Assembly (NCBI RefSeq): GCF_001544975.2
Contig: NZ_FCOG02000031.1
Coordinates: 17,735-81,734 of the forward strand
Origin: Caballeronia arationis
GTDB lineage: Bacteria > Pseudomonadota > Gammaproteobacteria > Burkholderiales > Burkholderiaceae
Length of the DNA: 64,000 bases
Direction of reading: 5' to 3'
Positions 1 to 8,634 of this stretch are shown one piece after another (the stretch's first letter is position 1; each line of letters begins with the position of its first letter). The translations under genes and the position numbers were made by a program. The notes beneath the pieces were generated by a model. That model saw only the letters and a program-made list of their open reading frames with translations, was not told the origin of the DNA and made no database searches.

Positions 1-556
1 GGAGCGCGCCGCGATGCGCAGCGGCGTCGATACCGAGCGCGAGCCCCGACACCACGGCAAGCCCCGCGTCCGACAGCGCGCGGGCGAAGCGACGCGCGTC
101 CTCGATGCCTTGCGGCGTGGCGCTCCGGCTGCCGACAATCGCGACCGCGCGAGCCTGCAACAAGTCCAGCCGTCCCTTTACATATAGAAGCGGCGGCGGA
201 TCGGGCATCGTGAGGAGCGCCTGCGGATACGCAGCGTCGGCGAGCGTCACGACGTGATTGCCCGCCTCCGACGCCCAGTCGACGGTGCGCTGCACACGCT
301 CGTCAAAATCTGCGCGCGAATCCGGCGGCGGCGCGAGCACGGCTTTCGCCGCATCCTCGCCGGCGACGCCTGCCAGGGCGGCGAACGACTGCGCGAGCAC
401 CGCCTGCGGGCCGCCGAACGCGCCGAGCAACGCGCGCAGCGCGGCGGGACGCAGACCCCGCGCGTGGGCAAGCCGAAGCCACGCCGGCAGGTCGTCGGGA
501 GGCGCGTGAGCCAGTTCCGGCGCGGCTCGCGCGGTCAGCAGGGCGGCGGTCGTCAT
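1..556 (-). CDS. dprA: DNA-processing protein DprA, N-terminal part (gene runs off the window)
   Basis: Reading leftward from the ATG whose complement is at 554-556, the frame stays open to the window edge (about 185 codons). The protein begins MTTAALLTARAAPELAH and contains a SAM-like helical N-terminus followed by the opening of the Rossmann-like DprA domain: YPQALLTMPDPPPLLYVKG, then AIVGSRSATPQG, RRFARAL and VSGLALGIDAAAHRGA. These are hallmark DprA/Smf motifs for single-stranded DNA binding and RecA loading during natural transformation. It is divergent from def, as in many betaproteobacteria. The C-terminal winged-helix part is outside the window, so completeness cannot be judged. Confidence 0.9.
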   Translation of the reverse strand, partial: MTTAALLTARAAPELAHAPPDDLPAWLRLAHARGLRPAALRALLGAFGGPQAVLAQSFAALAGVAGEDAAKAVLAPPPDSRADFDERVQRTVDWASEAGNHVVTLADAAYPQALLTMPDPPPLLYVKGRLDLLQARAVAIVGSRSATPQGIEDARRFARALSDAGLAVVSGLALGIDAAAHRGAL

Positions 557-756
557 GTTAAGATTTTCATATTCCGAAACACACAAAGGGTCGCCGCCCG
601 GCCGCGCTCGCATGCACGATGCGCGGTGCAGCCGTCAGTTGGCCGCGTTGAAACCGGCGAGATTCAGCCGCCAATCTTCCGCACCCCGGCACCCGTCCGC
701 AACCTGGCCGAATGGCCGACTTCCGCGCGCCGCGCCGCGCGCCGATACTTCGAAAC

Positions 757-1260
757 ATGGCTCTGCTCAAGATACTCAACTACCCCGACAAGCGGCTGAA
801 CAAGGTGGCGAAGCCCGTCGCCGTCGTCGACGACCGCATTCGCAAGCTCGTCGCCGACATGGCCGAGACGATGTACGCCGCGCCCGGCGTCGGCCTCGCG
901 GCCACGCAGGTGGACGTGCACGAACGCGTGATCGTGATCGACGTGTCCGACGCGCACGACGATCTCCAGGTCTTCATCAACCCGGAGATCGTCTGGTCGA
1001 GCGACACGAACAAGGAATGGGAAGAGGGCTGCCTGTCGGTGCCCGGAATCTATGACTTCGTCGAGCGCCCCGAAAAAGTGCGCGTGAAAGCGCTCAACGA
1101 AAAGGGCGAATCGTACGAGATCGACTGCGACGGGCTGCTCGCCGTGTGCATCCAGCATGAAATGGATCACCTGGAGGGCCACGTGTTCGTCGAGTACCTG
1201 TCGCAGCTCAAGCAGACGCGCATCCGCGGCAAGATGAAGAAGCTCGAAAAGGCGCTGTGA
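757..1260 (+). CDS. def: Peptide deformylase
   Basis: A 167-residue metalloenzyme that removes the formyl group from the N-terminal methionine of nascent proteins. All three signature motifs are present: GVGLAATQ (motif 1), EGCLS (motif 2, metal-binding Cys) and QHEMDHLEG (motif 3, HEXXH metal ligands). The start is set at ATG 757 (MALLKILNYPD), which fits the normal family N-terminus; an in-frame ATG at 712 would add 15 Arg-rich residues not typical of the family. It sits 56 bp upstream of fmt, the enzyme that adds the formyl group, the classical def-fmt pairing. Confidence 0.97.
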   Translation: MALLKILNYPDKRLNKVAKPVAVVDDRIRKLVADMAETMYAAPGVGLAATQVDVHERVIVIDVSDAHDDLQVFINPEIVWSSDTNKEWEEGCLSVPGIYDFVERPEKVRVKALNEKGESYEIDCDGLLAVCIQHEMDHLEGHVFVEYLSQLKQTRIRGKMKKLEKAL

Positions 1261-1316
1261 CGCGCCGGTTTGTCGTTATTTCGTTTGTTCCACCGTACCA
1301 GCAGGCTGCCTGATCG

Positions 1317-2303
1317 ATGACTCAATCGCTGCGTGTCGTTTTTGCCGGAACCCCGGAGTTTGCCGCCGCCGCGCTCGCGGCGATCCACGCAGCCGGATTC
1401 GCCGTGCCGCTCGTGCTAACACAGCCCGACCGGCCGGCCGGGCGCGGCATGAAGCTCACCGCCAGTCCGGTGAAGCGATATGCGGTGGAACAGGGGCTGA
1501 AGGTCGCGCAGCCGACGTCGCTGCGTCGTAGCGGCAAGTATCCCGAGGAAGCGTCGGCGGCCATTGATCTGCTGCGCGCCACGCCACACGACGTGATGGT
1601 GGTCGCCGCTTACGGGCTGATCCTGCCTCAGGAAGTGCTCGACATCGCGCCGCACGGCTCGATCAACATTCACGCGTCGCTTTTGCCGCGCTGGCGCGGC
1701 GCCGCGCCGATCCACCGCGCAATCGAAGCGGGTGACGCGGAAACCGGCATCACGCTGATGCAGATGGACGCCGGGCTCGACACCGGCGCGATGATCCGCG
1801 AGGCGCGCACCGTCATTCTTCCGAACGATACGACCGGAACGCTCCACGACCGTCTCGCGCAACTCGGCGCGGATCTGGTCGTTCAGGCGCTGCGCGATCT
1901 CGAACGTGAAGGCACGCTACCCGCCACGAAGCAACCGGACGAAGGCGCCACCTACGCCGCGAAGATCGCGAAGCATGAAGCCGCGCTCGACTGGCGCCGT
2001 CCCGCCGATGCGCTTGCGCGGCAGATCCGCGCGTTCGATCCGTTCCCCGGCGCGTCCGGTACGCTCGACGGCGCCGCGGTCAAGATCTGGGCCGCCGAGG
2101 TGCTGGAGATGCCGGCGAACCCGGAGCCAGGCGCGATCGTCGATGTTTCGGCGGAAGGTGTCGTCGTGGCGTGCGGCGAAGGCGCGCTGCGGCTCACCCA
2201 GCTTCAGAAGCCAGGCGGCAAGCGCCTGCCGGTGCGCGAGTTTCTCGCCGGGTTCCCGCTCGCCCAAGGCCAGCGGTTCGCGCCGGCTCCCTCCGATGCG
2301 TAA
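1317..2303 (+). CDS. fmt: Methionyl-tRNA formyltransferase
   Basis: A 328-residue enzyme that transfers the formyl group from 10-formyltetrahydrofolate to Met-tRNA(fMet) for translation initiation. The N-terminal formyltransferase domain shows VFAGTPEFA near residue 10, the folate/catalytic signature INIHASLLPRWRGAAPIHRAI, and the catalytic Asp context QMDAGLDTGAM. The C-terminal OB-like tRNA-binding domain follows (AVKIWAAEVL to the end). Length matches the family. It lies directly downstream of def in the same orientation and is probably co-transcribed with it. Confidence 0.97.
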   Translation: MTQSLRVVFAGTPEFAAAALAAIHAAGFAVPLVLTQPDRPAGRGMKLTASPVKRYAVEQGLKVAQPTSLRRSGKYPEEASAAIDLLRATPHDVMVVAAYGLILPQEVLDIAPHGSINIHASLLPRWRGAAPIHRAIEAGDAETGITLMQMDAGLDTGAMIREARTVILPNDTTGTLHDRLAQLGADLVVQALRDLEREGTLPATKQPDEGATYAAKIAKHEAALDWRRPADALARQIRAFDPFPGASGTLDGAAVKIWAAEVLEMPANPEPGAIVDVSAEGVVVACGEGALRLTQLQKPGGKRLPVREFLAGFPLAQGQRFAPAPSDA

Positions 2304-2363
2304 ATCAAGAGTCACTGGGGCTAGAATCGGAGGTTCGAATCACGAGCCTCCCGGAGCCCGAAA

Positions 2364-3008
2364 ATGCTCGGCATTACCAGTTTCACCCTCTTTCTCGTCG
2401 CGGTTTTCCTGCTGAACGTCACGCCCGGGCCCGATACCGCTTACATCGTCGGCCGGAGCGTCGCGCAAGGGCGCGGCGCGGGCATCGTGTCGGCGCTCGG
2501 CATTTCGGCCGGCTGCATCGTTCATACGCTCGCTTGCGCGTTCGGCCTGACCGCGCTTCTCGCGGCATCGGCGACTGCGTTCACCGTCGTCAAATTCGCC
2601 GGCGCGATCTATCTGATCTATCTCGGTGTGCGCCTGATTTTCGCCAAACCGGAAGCCATGAACGACGAAGGCGCGGCGCAAAAGCTCAAAACCGCACCCA
2701 AATCGCTGCGTCAGCTTTTCGCGCAAGGATTCGTCACGAACGTGCTGAATCCGAAGGTCGTGCTCTTTTTCGTGTCGTTCTTCCCGCAATTCGTCGCCGC
2801 CGACAGTCCGCACAAGGTCCTCGCCTTCCTCGCGCTCGGCCTCGTCTTCATCCTGATGAGCACCGTCTGGAACGGCTTCGTCGCGTGGATCGCGGGCAGC
2901 GTCACCCAGCGATTCTCCGGCAAGCCCGGCGTGAAACGGTGGCTCGATCGCGGTGTCGGCAGCGCATTCGTCGGACTTGGAATCAAACTCGCGACTTCGC
3001 ACAGGTAA
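2364..3008 (+). CDS. LysE/RhtB-family amino-acid exporter
   Basis: A 214-residue inner-membrane protein of the LysE/RhtB family, which exports amino acids or related metabolites by proton exchange. It begins MLGITSFTLFLVAVFLLNVTPGPD; the NVTPGPD segment after the first membrane helix is the family signature, and NPKVVLFFVSFFPQF in the middle is also typical. About six hydrophobic helices can be picked out. The substrate cannot be told from sequence. It lies between fmt and htpX on the same strand, 60 bp after fmt; the gap contains a possible -10 (TAGAAT) but no clear terminator. Confidence 0.88.
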   Translation: MLGITSFTLFLVAVFLLNVTPGPDTAYIVGRSVAQGRGAGIVSALGISAGCIVHTLACAFGLTALLAASATAFTVVKFAGAIYLIYLGVRLIFAKPEAMNDEGAAQKLKTAPKSLRQLFAQGFVTNVLNPKVVLFFVSFFPQFVAADSPHKVLAFLALGLVFILMSTVWNGFVAWIAGSVTQRFSGKPGVKRWLDRGVGSAFVGLGIKLATSHR

Positions 3009-3035
3009 TTGAATTATCGAACGATGCCCCTATCT
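3009..3035 (+). promoter_or_regulatory. Sigma-32-like heat-shock promoter upstream of htpX
   Basis: TTGAA at 3009-3013 is followed after 13 bp by CCCCTATCT at 3027-3035. This resembles the sigma-32 consensus CTTGAAA-N13/14-CCCCATNT, with one extra base in the -10 part. It lies 90 bp before htpX, a classical heat-shock gene. A sigma-70-like TACAAT at 3047-3052 is also present. Prediction by eye only. Confidence 0.45.
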
Positions 3036-3124
3036 AACGTTTTGCTTACAATCGTGGGCCGGGCAATCGTGCCTCGGACCATTCGCGCGAGACGCGCATT
3101 TGAATAAGGGTGAGGAGTTCAGAC

Positions 3125-3979
3125 ATGTTCAACTGGGTCAAAACCGCGATGCTGATGGCAGCGATCACGGCCCTTTTTGTCGTCATCGGCGGCATGATCG
3201 GCGGAACGAAGGGCATGATGCTCGCGCTGATCGTCGCGCTCGGTATGAATTTCTTTTCGTACTGGTTCTCGGACAAGATGGTCCTGCGCATGTACAACGC
3301 GCAGGAAGTCGACGAAGCCAGCGCGCCGCAGTTCTATCGGATGGTGCGCGATCTCGCGGCGCGGGCCGAACTCCCGATGCCGCGCGTCTATCTGATCAAC
3401 GAGGACGCGCCGAACGCGTTCGCGACCGGCCGCAATCCGCAGCACGCGGCCGTCGCGGCGACGACCGGCATTTTGCGCGTGCTCTCCGAGCGTGAATTGC
3501 GCGGCGTGATGGCGCACGAACTCGCGCACGTGAAGCATCGCGACATCCTGATTTCGACGGTATCGGCGACGATGGCCGGCGCGATCTCCGCGCTCGCGAA
3601 CTTCGCGATGTTCTTCGGCGGCCGCGACGAGGAAGGCCGTCCGACGAACTTCATTGCGAGCATCGCGGTGGCGATTCTCGCGCCGATCGCGGGCGCTTTG
3701 ATCCAGATGGCGATCTCGCGGGCGCGCGAGTTCGAGGCCGACCGCGGCGGCGCGCAGATTTCGGGCGATCCGCAAGCGCTTGCGAGCGCGCTGGAAAAGA
3801 TCCACGCGTATGCGACGGGCGTGCCGTTCGCGACGGCCGAAGCGCACCCGGCCACCGCGCAGATGATGATCATGAATCCGCTGTCGGGCGGCGGGATCGC
3901 GAATCTGTTCTCGACCCATCCGGCCACCGAGGAGCGCGTTGCCAGACTGATGGAGATGGCGCGCACCGGCAGGATTTGA
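3125..3979 (+). CDS. htpX: Protease HtpX (membrane M48 metalloprotease)
   Basis: A 284-residue inner-membrane zinc protease for quality control of membrane proteins. Two N-terminal membrane segments lie in residues 1-50 (MFNWVKTAMLMAAITALF start). The zinc motif is HELAH at residues 131-135, a second pair of hydrophobic segments follows around residues 150-200, and the third zinc ligand is in the REFEADRGG region. The start is ATG 3125 with GGAG about 7 nt upstream; an in-frame GTG at 3110 overlaps that ribosome-binding site and is unlikely. The preceding gap carries a heat-shock-like promoter, and a terminator follows at 3999-4024. Confidence 0.96.
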   Translation: MFNWVKTAMLMAAITALFVVIGGMIGGTKGMMLALIVALGMNFFSYWFSDKMVLRMYNAQEVDEASAPQFYRMVRDLAARAELPMPRVYLINEDAPNAFATGRNPQHAAVAATTGILRVLSERELRGVMAHELAHVKHRDILISTVSATMAGAISALANFAMFFGGRDEEGRPTNFIASIAVAILAPIAGALIQMAISRAREFEADRGGAQISGDPQALASALEKIHAYATGVPFATAEAHPATAQMMIMNPLSGGGIANLFSTHPATEERVARLMEMARTGRI

Positions 3980-3998
3980 TCGCGACGTGAGTCGACGG

Positions 3999-4024
3999 AA
4001 GGGCCGCTCAGAAGCGGCCCTTTT
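3999..4024 (+). terminator. Intrinsic terminator after htpX
   Basis: AAGGGCCGCT, a four-base loop, AGCGGCCCTT and then TT: a perfect 10-bp stem ending in a T run, just downstream of the htpX stop. Confidence 0.85.
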
Positions 4025-4134
4025 GCATTGCGGCGCGGCGCACGGTCCTGGCCTTTCTGCCTCGCCTTTCCCACAAGTTACAATGCCTCGTTTGTGCGAG
4101 CCGGCATGTCGCCGCTCCACGTCCTGGCTCCCAC

Positions 4135-5625
4135 ATGACCGACAAGCCTTCCCGACGACGCGCGCCCTCCCTGGCCGATCAGGCAAGAGCGCCGTCCGAC
4201 GCCCTTCTCAGCACGCTGCACCTCGCACCCGATTCGCTCGCGTACGCGCTCGACGGCGCCGCGCAGGCGGTCGGTGCCGTGCGCGCCGGGGCGGCTTTGC
4301 CCGCGGTGCTGCAGAGCGTGCTCGCAGGCAGCCAGTCCACGGCGCGCGGTGCGACGCAGGACATCGCGTATCGCACGATGCGCCGTCTCGCGCTTGCCGA
4401 TGCGCTCCTGCACAAGCTGGTGCGCAAGGCGCCGCCGCCGCACGTCGCGAACGTGCTCGCGTGCGCGTTCGCGCTGCTCGTCGACGATGAAGCGCACGCC
4501 GCCTACGCACCGTTCACCGTGGTCGATCAGGCGGTGAACGCGATTGCCGCACGCCGCGAGCTTGCATTCGCGAAGGGGCTGGTCAACGCCGTGCTGCGCA
4601 ACTTCCTGCGCGAGCGGGAAAGCTTGCTCGAAGTGACGCGACAGGATCCCGTCGCGCGCTGGAACTATCCGTCCTGGTGGATCGACGCGGTGAAGCGCGG
4701 CCAGCCCGACGCATGGGAAAGCATCCTCGACGCGGGCAACCGGCAGGGTCCGCTCACGCTGCGCGTGAACACGCGCCGCACCACGGTCGCCGAGTATCTC
4801 GACACGCTGAAGGCCGCGAACATCGAAGCCGACGCTGCGGGTGAACATGCAGTTCGCCTGCAAACGCCGATGCCGGTCGACCGGATTCCGGGCTTCGACG
4901 ACGGCGTCGTCTCCGTGCAGGACGCGGGCGCGCAGCTCGCCGCGCAGTTGCTGGGAGCGAAGGACGGCATGCGCGTGCTCGACGCGTGCGCCGCGCCCGG
5001 CGGCAAGACGGGCCACATCCTGGAACTCGCCGACGTCGAACTCATCGCGCTCGAAAGCGACGCACAGCGCGCGAACCGCATCAAACAGAACCTCGACCGG
5101 CTGAAGCTCGAAGCGGAGATTCGCGTCGGCGATGCGGGCGATCCGTCGGGCTGGTCCGACGGCGATCCCTTCGATCGCATCCTCGCCGACGTGCCGTGCT
5201 CGGCGTCGGGCATCGTGCGGCGTCATCCGGATATCCGCTGGCTGCGCCGGCCATCCGACATCGCGGCGCTCGTCGAAGAGCAGCGGCGCATTGTGTCGGC
5301 GCTGTGGCCGCTGGTCGCGAAGGGCGGGGAACTGCTCTACGTGACGTGTTCGATCTTCCCGGAAGAGGGCGAGGAGCAGGCCCGCTGGTTTGGAGCCGTG
5401 CACGAAGATGCGGTACGATTGGGCGCGCCCGGGCAGATATTGCCGACTGCCCGGCCGGCCAGCGCCCACACGAGTGCCGTTCCTTCGCAGGATTCACCGG
5501 ACGGTGCACAGGACGCGGAACCCGGTCAGGGCGAGGCGCATCGTACCCGCTCCATCTCGAACCAGGACGCGGAACCCATCGCGGACCACGACGGATTCTT
5601 CTACGCGCGCTTTCAGAAACGGTGA
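4135..5625 (+). CDS. rsmB: 16S rRNA (cytosine-967-C5)-methyltransferase RsmB
   Basis: A 496-residue RNA m5C methyltransferase (Sun/Fmu family). The N-terminal NusB-like RNA-binding domain spans about residues 30-180, followed by the Rossmann SAM domain with DACAAPGGKTGHI. Both catalytic cysteines are visible: DVPCSASG (Cys355, the releasing/proton-abstracting motif) and VTCSIFPEE (Cys405). Between the last core strand and the conserved DGFFYARF C-terminus there is an extra hydrophilic insertion of roughly 55 residues in which a QDAEP motif occurs twice; it is probably a species-specific loop. The stop overlaps the GTG start of the DUF4390 gene (GTGA), implying translational coupling. Confidence 0.95.
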   Translation: MTDKPSRRRAPSLADQARAPSDALLSTLHLAPDSLAYALDGAAQAVGAVRAGAALPAVLQSVLAGSQSTARGATQDIAYRTMRRLALADALLHKLVRKAPPPHVANVLACAFALLVDDEAHAAYAPFTVVDQAVNAIAARRELAFAKGLVNAVLRNFLRERESLLEVTRQDPVARWNYPSWWIDAVKRGQPDAWESILDAGNRQGPLTLRVNTRRTTVAEYLDTLKAANIEADAAGEHAVRLQTPMPVDRIPGFDDGVVSVQDAGAQLAAQLLGAKDGMRVLDACAAPGGKTGHILELADVELIALESDAQRANRIKQNLDRLKLEAEIRVGDAGDPSGWSDGDPFDRILADVPCSASGIVRRHPDIRWLRRPSDIAALVEEQRRIVSALWPLVAKGGELLYVTCSIFPEEGEEQARWFGAVHEDAVRLGAPGQILPTARPASAHTSAVPSQDSPDGAQDAEPGQGEAHRTRSISNQDAEPIADHDGFFYARFQKR

Positions 5626-6218
5626 CGATCAAACGCTTTTTTCCGCTTCGGCTCGTGGCCGTGGTCTGGACCGTCCTGGCGCTGCTGTTGAGCCTCGCCG
5701 CGGCCGAACCCGCACTCGCCGACACGATCGCCGTGCAGCGGGCCTCGCTGCAGGCGGACGGCAGCGGCTGGAGCATCGACGCGCGTTTCGACTTCGATCT
5801 CAACAGCAGTCTCGAAGACGCCGTCAACAAGGGCGTGCCGCTCTACTTCACGACCGATTTCAACCTGTCGCGCCCGCGCTGGTACTGGTTCGATGAAGAG
5901 CCGGTGAACGTGTCGCAGAGCATTCGGTTATCGTTTCAGCCACTGACGCGCGAGTACCGCGTATCGACGGGCGGCTTGCAGCTCGGCTTCAGTTCGCTCA
6001 ATGAAGCGCTCGACGTGATCAAGCACGTGACCTCGTGGCATGTGATCGATCGCAATCAGGTGAGGCCGGGCGAGACCTACAACGCATCGGTGCGCATGCA
6101 GCTCGACATCGCGCTGATGCCCAAACCCTTCCAGATCGACGCGGTAAACAACCGCGACTGGAACCTCGCATCCGACTGGAAGCGTTTTACCTTTACGGCG
6201 GCAGAGCGTGCTAAATAA
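5622..6218 (+). CDS. DUF4390 exported protein
   Basis: A 198-residue protein with a hydrophobic signal segment (residues 8-28, LVAVVWTVLALLLSLAAAEP) ending in an Ala-rich cleavage region before ADTIAVQ. The mature part is a beta-rich domain with conserved Trp/Tyr stretches (RPRWYWFDEE, LTREYRVS, NRDWNLASDWKRF), which I recognise as the DUF4390 family found next to ntrY in betaproteobacteria. The function is unknown; an envelope location is inferred from the signal peptide. The start is GTG 5622, inside the rsmB stop, and the 3' end overlaps the possible GTG start of the kinase gene, so rsmB, this gene and ntrYX look like one transcript. Confidence 0.88.
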   Translation: MTIKRFFPLRLVAVVWTVLALLLSLAAAEPALADTIAVQRASLQADGSGWSIDARFDFDLNSSLEDAVNKGVPLYFTTDFNLSRPRWYWFDEEPVNVSQSIRLSFQPLTREYRVSTGGLQLGFSSLNEALDVIKHVTSWHVIDRNQVRPGETYNASVRMQLDIALMPKPFQIDAVNNRDWNLASDWKRFTFTAAERAK

Positions 6219-8634
6219 ACTGCGCCGGCGTCGCACGAACATGAAGAGTTTTGTCGTTCGCCTGCTGGTCTCGACGGTCGCCATCACGGCAGTGCTGCTG
6301 CTCGTGATGCTCGCGCTCGCCAGTGCGAACACCGAGTTCTTCGACCGATACTACTCGTGGCTCTACGCCGCAAACGTGGCCGTCGCGCTGACCTTTCTCG
6401 CGATAGTCGCGGGGCTCGTGCTCATCATCGTTTCACGGGTGCGGCAGGGCAAGTTCGGCACGCGGCTCCTCGCGAAGCTCGCGTTCATTTTCGCGCTGGT
6501 GGGGGTCGTGCCGGGCGGCATCATCTACGTCGTGTCGTATCAATTCGTGTCGCGCAGCATCGAATCGTGGTTCGACGTCAACGTCGAGACCGCGCTGACC
6601 TCGGGGCTCAACCTCGGCCGCGGGATGCTCGACGCGTCGCTTTCCGACCTGCAGAACAAGGGCCGGTTGATGAGCGACCAGCTTTCGAGCGCCGATCCCG
6701 CGAGCCTCACACTCGCGCTCCTGCGCCTGCGCGACCAGTTCAACGTGCAGGACGCGACCATCGTCGAACCGATGCGAGGCGGCGGCGGAACCGCGCCCGA
6801 TGTGCGCGTGGTCGCTCAGGCGTCGAGCAACTTCTCGGCGCTCGTGCCGGACAACCTGCCGACGCCCTTGATGATCACGCAGTCGCGCGATCGTCCGTAT
6901 GGCGCGATCGAGGGCGAAGTCGACGGCGAACCCGGCGTGACAGGGCCGAAGGGCGCGCTGCGTCTGCGCGTGATCGTGAAAATTCCCGACTCGACCACGA
7001 CGGAACTGCAGCCCGCCGAACGTTTCCTGCAGATCGAGCAGCCGGTGAGCCAGGCGCTCGCGCACAACGCCGACGCCGTGCAGCGCGCGTATCGCGAATA
7101 TCAGGAGAAGCGGCTCGGGCGCACCGGCTTGCGCAAGATGTACATCGGCACGCTGACGCTCGCGCTGTTCCTCGCGACCTTCATCGCGATGATGCTCGCG
7201 CTCGCGCTCGGCAATCAGCTCGCGCGGCCGCTCTTTTTGCTCGCGCAAGGGACGAAGGAAGTCGCCGAGGGTGACTACACGCCCAAGCGCGAGGTGAAGT
7301 CGCGCGACGAACTCGGCTTTCTCACGCAGTCGTTCAACGCGATGACCCGGCAGTTGTCGGAGGCGCGCGCCGCGGTCGAGGCGAATCGCGTCGCGCTCGA
7401 ACATTCGAAGGCGTATCTCGAAAGCATCCTCGCGAACCTCACTGCGGGCGTGTTCGTGTTCGACCGCCAGTTCCGGCTGACCACCGCCAATCGCGGCGCG
7501 GAGCGGATCTTCCGCCAGCCGTTCAGCGCGTCGCTGAACCAGCCGCTCGAGCAGATCGACGTGCTCGCGGAGTTCGGCGCGATGGTGCGCAAGGCGTTCG
7601 CCGAACGGGATGCGGCATCGAGCGGCAGCGGCAAGCCGGTCGGCGATCGCGGGCACTGGCAGCAGCAGATCGCGGTGACGGTGCCGGGCGAGAACGATCC
7701 GCTCACCTTGCTCGTGCGCGGCACGCAGTTGCTGAGTGCGACCGAAAGCGACACCGAGGACGCCGAGACGGCCGGCTACGTCGTCGTGTTCGATGACATC
7801 TCCGACGTGATTTCGGCGCAGCGCTCGGTCGCGTGGGGTGAAGTTGCGCGGCGGCTCGCGCACGAGATCAAGAACCCGCTCACGCCGATCCAGCTTTCCG
7901 CCGAGCGCCTGCAGATGAAGCTCGCCGACAAGCTCGGGCCGCACGACGCCGACGTGTTGAAGCGCGGCGCGACGACCATCGTGAACCAGGTGCAGGCGAT
8001 GAAGCAGATGGTCGACGATTTCCGCGAATACGCGCGCACGCCGCCCGCGGTGCTCGGCAATCTGCAACTGAACGATCTCGTTGCGGAAGTGCTGACGCTC
8101 TATGGCATCGAAGAGGGCAAGAGCCCGATCGCGATCGATCTCGCAAAGCTGCCGGTGATCCGCGGGGACGCCACCCAGCTTCGGCAAGTGATCCACAACC
8201 TGCTGCAAAATGCGCAGGACGCGGTGGCGGATGTTGCGGAACCGCGCGTGCTGCTCGAAACGAGAACAGTAGAATATGGCGACCCCGATCCGTCGGGCCA
8301 CGCTCGTGTTGCGGTGCGGCTGACGGTATCGGACAACGGTCCGGGCTTCTCGGCGCGCATTCTTTCGCGCGCGTTCGAACCTTACGTCACGACGAAGGCG
8401 AAGGGCACGGGCCTGGGTCTTGCAACGGTGAAGAAGATCGTCGACGAGCACGGCGCGCGCATCGACATTCGCAATCGGCTGAAGGCGGCCGAAGTGATCG
8501 AAGGTGCGCAGATATCGATCCTGTTTCTCCAACTCGCGGACGACGCCGCTCAGCCGGGTGCGACGCCGCCGGCAGCGAGCGCGGCGCCAGGCCACGGAAC
8601 GACAAAAGCAACAGTGCAGACAAGGGCAGCGTAA
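6208..8634 (+). CDS. ntrY: NtrY-like membrane sensor histidine kinase
   Basis: An 808-residue sensor kinase. Hydrophobic helices lie at about residues 12-36, 50-75 and 84-112, then a roughly 200-residue periplasmic/extracytoplasmic region, a further helix at about 310-335, a HAMP domain, a PAS domain, and the HisKA/HATPase core: H-box LAHEIKNPLTPIQ (His552), N-box HNLLQNAQDA, G1 SDNGPGFS and G2 KGTGLGLATV. This is the NtrY layout. Its GTG start at 6208 overlaps the previous stop by 11 nt; ATG 6241 is an alternative that removes 11 residues. The stop abuts the regulator start at 8635. NtrY kinases respond to nitrogen or redox status in relatives; the signal here is not known. Confidence 0.92.
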   Translation: MLNKLRRRRTNMKSFVVRLLVSTVAITAVLLLVMLALASANTEFFDRYYSWLYAANVAVALTFLAIVAGLVLIIVSRVRQGKFGTRLLAKLAFIFALVGVVPGGIIYVVSYQFVSRSIESWFDVNVETALTSGLNLGRGMLDASLSDLQNKGRLMSDQLSSADPASLTLALLRLRDQFNVQDATIVEPMRGGGGTAPDVRVVAQASSNFSALVPDNLPTPLMITQSRDRPYGAIEGEVDGEPGVTGPKGALRLRVIVKIPDSTTTELQPAERFLQIEQPVSQALAHNADAVQRAYREYQEKRLGRTGLRKMYIGTLTLALFLATFIAMMLALALGNQLARPLFLLAQGTKEVAEGDYTPKREVKSRDELGFLTQSFNAMTRQLSEARAAVEANRVALEHSKAYLESILANLTAGVFVFDRQFRLTTANRGAERIFRQPFSASLNQPLEQIDVLAEFGAMVRKAFAERDAASSGSGKPVGDRGHWQQQIAVTVPGENDPLTLLVRGTQLLSATESDTEDAETAGYVVVFDDISDVISAQRSVAWGEVARRLAHEIKNPLTPIQLSAERLQMKLADKLGPHDADVLKRGATTIVNQVQAMKQMVDDFREYARTPPAVLGNLQLNDLVAEVLTLYGIEEGKSPIAIDLAKLPVIRGDATQLRQVIHNLLQNAQDAVADVAEPRVLLETRTVEYGDPDPSGHARVAVRLTVSDNGPGFSARILSRAFEPYVTTKAKGTGLGLATVKKIVDEHGARIDIRNRLKAAEVIEGAQISILFLQLADDAAQPGATPPAASAAPGHGTTKATVQTRAA

